NCBI GenBank assembly: GCA_008933995.1
Contig: WARS01000015.1
Location: forward strand, 3,398,173-3,462,172
Length of the DNA stretch: 64,000 nt
Reading direction: 5' to 3'
DNA from: Datnioides undecimradiatus
Taxonomy: Eukaryota; Chordata; Actinopteri; Lobotiformes; Datnioididae
The notes under the pieces were generated by a model. It was given only the letters and a program-made list of their open reading frames with translations. It searched no databases and was not told where the DNA came from. Positions 62,222 through 64,000 of this stretch are shown piece after piece (within the stretch, counting starts at the first letter, position 1; the number at the start of each line of letters is the position of its first letter). Both the position numbers and the translations under genes were made by a program.

Positions 62222-64000
62222 TCAAAGTGCATTCCAGTTTATGGGAGACTTTCCAGATTTCTTAAGCAGCTCGTTTGCCTTTGAAAAATGCCTGCACCCA
62301 AAAAATCCTCGATGAGCAGACAGGGGAGAAGGATGCACAGTCTGCAGGACGTGGTGGCGTTTCTACAAACAAAGAGAATATGAACTTAGATGCATGAATG
62401 TGATCAAGAGCTTTGGTTTGAGTGTGTTTGTAATAAAAACAACAGTGCAGACCCACCCTGTTAATGGCCGCTCCTTTCTTTTGAGCATATGATCCCCACA
62501 GCATGAAGACGAGGCCTTCCAGGTTGTTGCTGAGCCACTGCACCACAGCATCAGTGAACGTCTCCCAGCCTTTGTCTTTGTGAGAGTTGGCCTGGTGTGC
62601 CCGGACAGTCAACACAGCATTGAGCAACAACACACCTGTTGAGTGAGGTCACAGATGGAGAAGACTGTTAATGACCAACAGCTTTTTAGATGTGTAAACA
62701 TTCAGCAGGTTGCTTTTTTAAAATTATACCTTGCTTGGCCCATCCGGTCAGATCTCCATGTCCAGGGTGCTGAAAGCCTTCAATGTCCGAGACCAGTTCT
62801 TTGTACATGTTCTCCAAACTAGAAATGAAAACAACCAAGGGTGTGATACACATGTCAAAGGGCTGCATAGCACACAGCTCTGCAGCACGGGTAACGGTTA
62901 AAAAAGTTGAGAAAAGGTTGTAACCTGGGTGGAGGAGTCACTGGTCTCTTGACACTGAAGCACAATCCATGGGCTTGGTTGGGGCCATGATATGGATCCT
63001 GGCCAAGAATGATCACTTTGACCTGGAAATTAGAGACAGACCTTAAAGTGGGGTATCCAAAACAACTGCTGCCAAACTATGAGACCCTTCAGACAACACA
63101 AATGATTTTCATTTTCACAGAAAGAGTAAAACACAAATGAACACAAGGCTTACGGTTAAATAAAGCCGTTTGACATGTTTCACCATTTTCACAAGGGTTT
63201 GAAAATAAATCCACATGTTGCTGTGGAGTGTACCAGCTTGTTAGTTCAGCATGTAGGAGAGGCCAAGACAAGATGCAGTTCAACTGGTCCACTTAATTTC
63301 AGTGAACATTTATAACTCACGTCACAGATTTCTGGCTGCTCGAGATCGCGGCTGAAACGTTGATGGTGCAGAGCATTAATAAGATCAGACTTTATATTTT
63401 GTGGTTTGCAGACATTATTTTTTCTTTCCTTCTGTCTTAAGGCAACTTCTCTTTTGAATAGTTGTACATAAATACAAATTTGCTAGCTTGGTTGTGTTAT
63501 GGGTCTCCTAGATGTCAAAACAACATCTGGTCAATAATGAGTGCTTAATAGTTTGGTGACCATGCCACGGGTCAGGGGAAGTGTGGGTGCAGTTAAACTT
63601 ACATCGCGGATGTCACACATCTGTGTCCAGGTGAAGACATGCTCAGTAGGTGGGTACACGGTGTGGCGTTTTCTCTCGTCGGAGACGAAGTTCATCAACT
63701 GTGACAAAGACATTACGTCATTTAAACTGTTCAAGACAACAGAAACACCATGTGTAGCGCGGTAACTTCTCCTCTCACTTGTTTAAAATAAGGTTTTCCA
63801 AACTCTGCTGACAGTCCATTTCTCCAGCTTTCCCCAAACCCCGGGGGCGTTTGGGCGGAAGCGAGTTTCAGCAGCGCCGCTCTCTTGTTGCGGGCGATCC
63901 TGTCCAGTTGCTCCGGGGACAGAGGAGAAGAAGAGGGGCTGGGTGGCTCTGCCTCCAACGTCGACGGCTTCAGCTTCTTCTGCAGGATTTTAATGCGTTG
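62222..64000 (-). CDS. ung: Uracil-DNA glycosylase (N-terminal coding part runs off the window)
   Basis: Exons on the minus strand: 64000-63779 (partial), 63698-63603, 63022-62925, 62818-62730, 62635-62457, 62362-62222, all in phase. The enzyme removes uracil from DNA to start base-excision repair. The water-activating loop [13 protein letters not shown], the uracil-specific NAVLTV strand and the leucine loop [10 protein letters not shown] with catalytic His are all intact. The C-terminus [13 protein letters not shown] aligns with human UNG. The partial exon holds the conserved helix [21 protein letters not shown], equivalent to the RPA-binding helix of human UNG2. The reading frame stays open to the last base; the start codon, any PCNA-binding motif and any mitochondrial presequence lie outside. 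An apparent start at 63958 is TTG, not ATG. Confidence 0.96.

Overview
This window is nuclear DNA of a vertebrate, almost certainly a ray-finned (teleost) fish. It is AT-rich, with spliced genes, GT-AG introns, TG and GATA/GACA microsatellites and canonical AATAAA signals. The proteins are vertebrate orthologues, and a compact ISG15 that ends exactly at LRLRGG is seen in fish. No bacterial, viral or CRISPR features were found.

Layout, left to right: ankrd13a (+, 15 coding exons, 2187-7489). A tiny two-exon membrane-protein gene (-, 10139-10585), probably the C12orf76 orthologue. A serotonin-transporter gene of the SLC6A4 type (-, 13 coding exons, 15378-21912). sgsm1 (+, 25 coding exons, 26087-50800), a RUN/TBC Rab-GAP. 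A tRNA-Lys(UUU) gene (53367-53439). gatc (+, 5 exons, 53952-55969), with a candidate DNA-transposon remnant in intron 2. isg15 (+, 56714-57181) under two ISREs. A decayed tandem duplicate of isg15 (about 57.8-58.6 kb). pxmp2 (-, 5 exons, 59254-60892). ung (-, 62222 to beyond 64000), whose first coding exon is cut by the window end. All exon borders were worked out by hand from reading frame, splice sites and family similarity; phases close for every gene.

The genes do not form a pathway; they are vertebrate neighbours. ankrd13a, c12orf76, gatc, pxmp2 and ung belong to the human 12q24 gene set and sgsm1 to 22q11. The SERT gene is the odd one: human SLC6A4 sits at 17q11 beside ANKRD13B and GIT1, the paralogous block. 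That suggests an old ohnologue rather than a simple orthologue.

Most interesting points: the ohnologous SERT with dopamine/noradrenaline-transporter-like residues in its substrate site and a changed C-terminus; the 68-residue membrane protein; the isg15 tandem duplication including its promoter, plus a 23-bp identical tract shared with a pxmp2 intron; a long TG repeat against an sgsm1 splice acceptor; a 358-codon acidic linker exon in sgsm1; and A27 and U33 tracts in one ankrd13a transcript. I found no clearly new multi-gene system.
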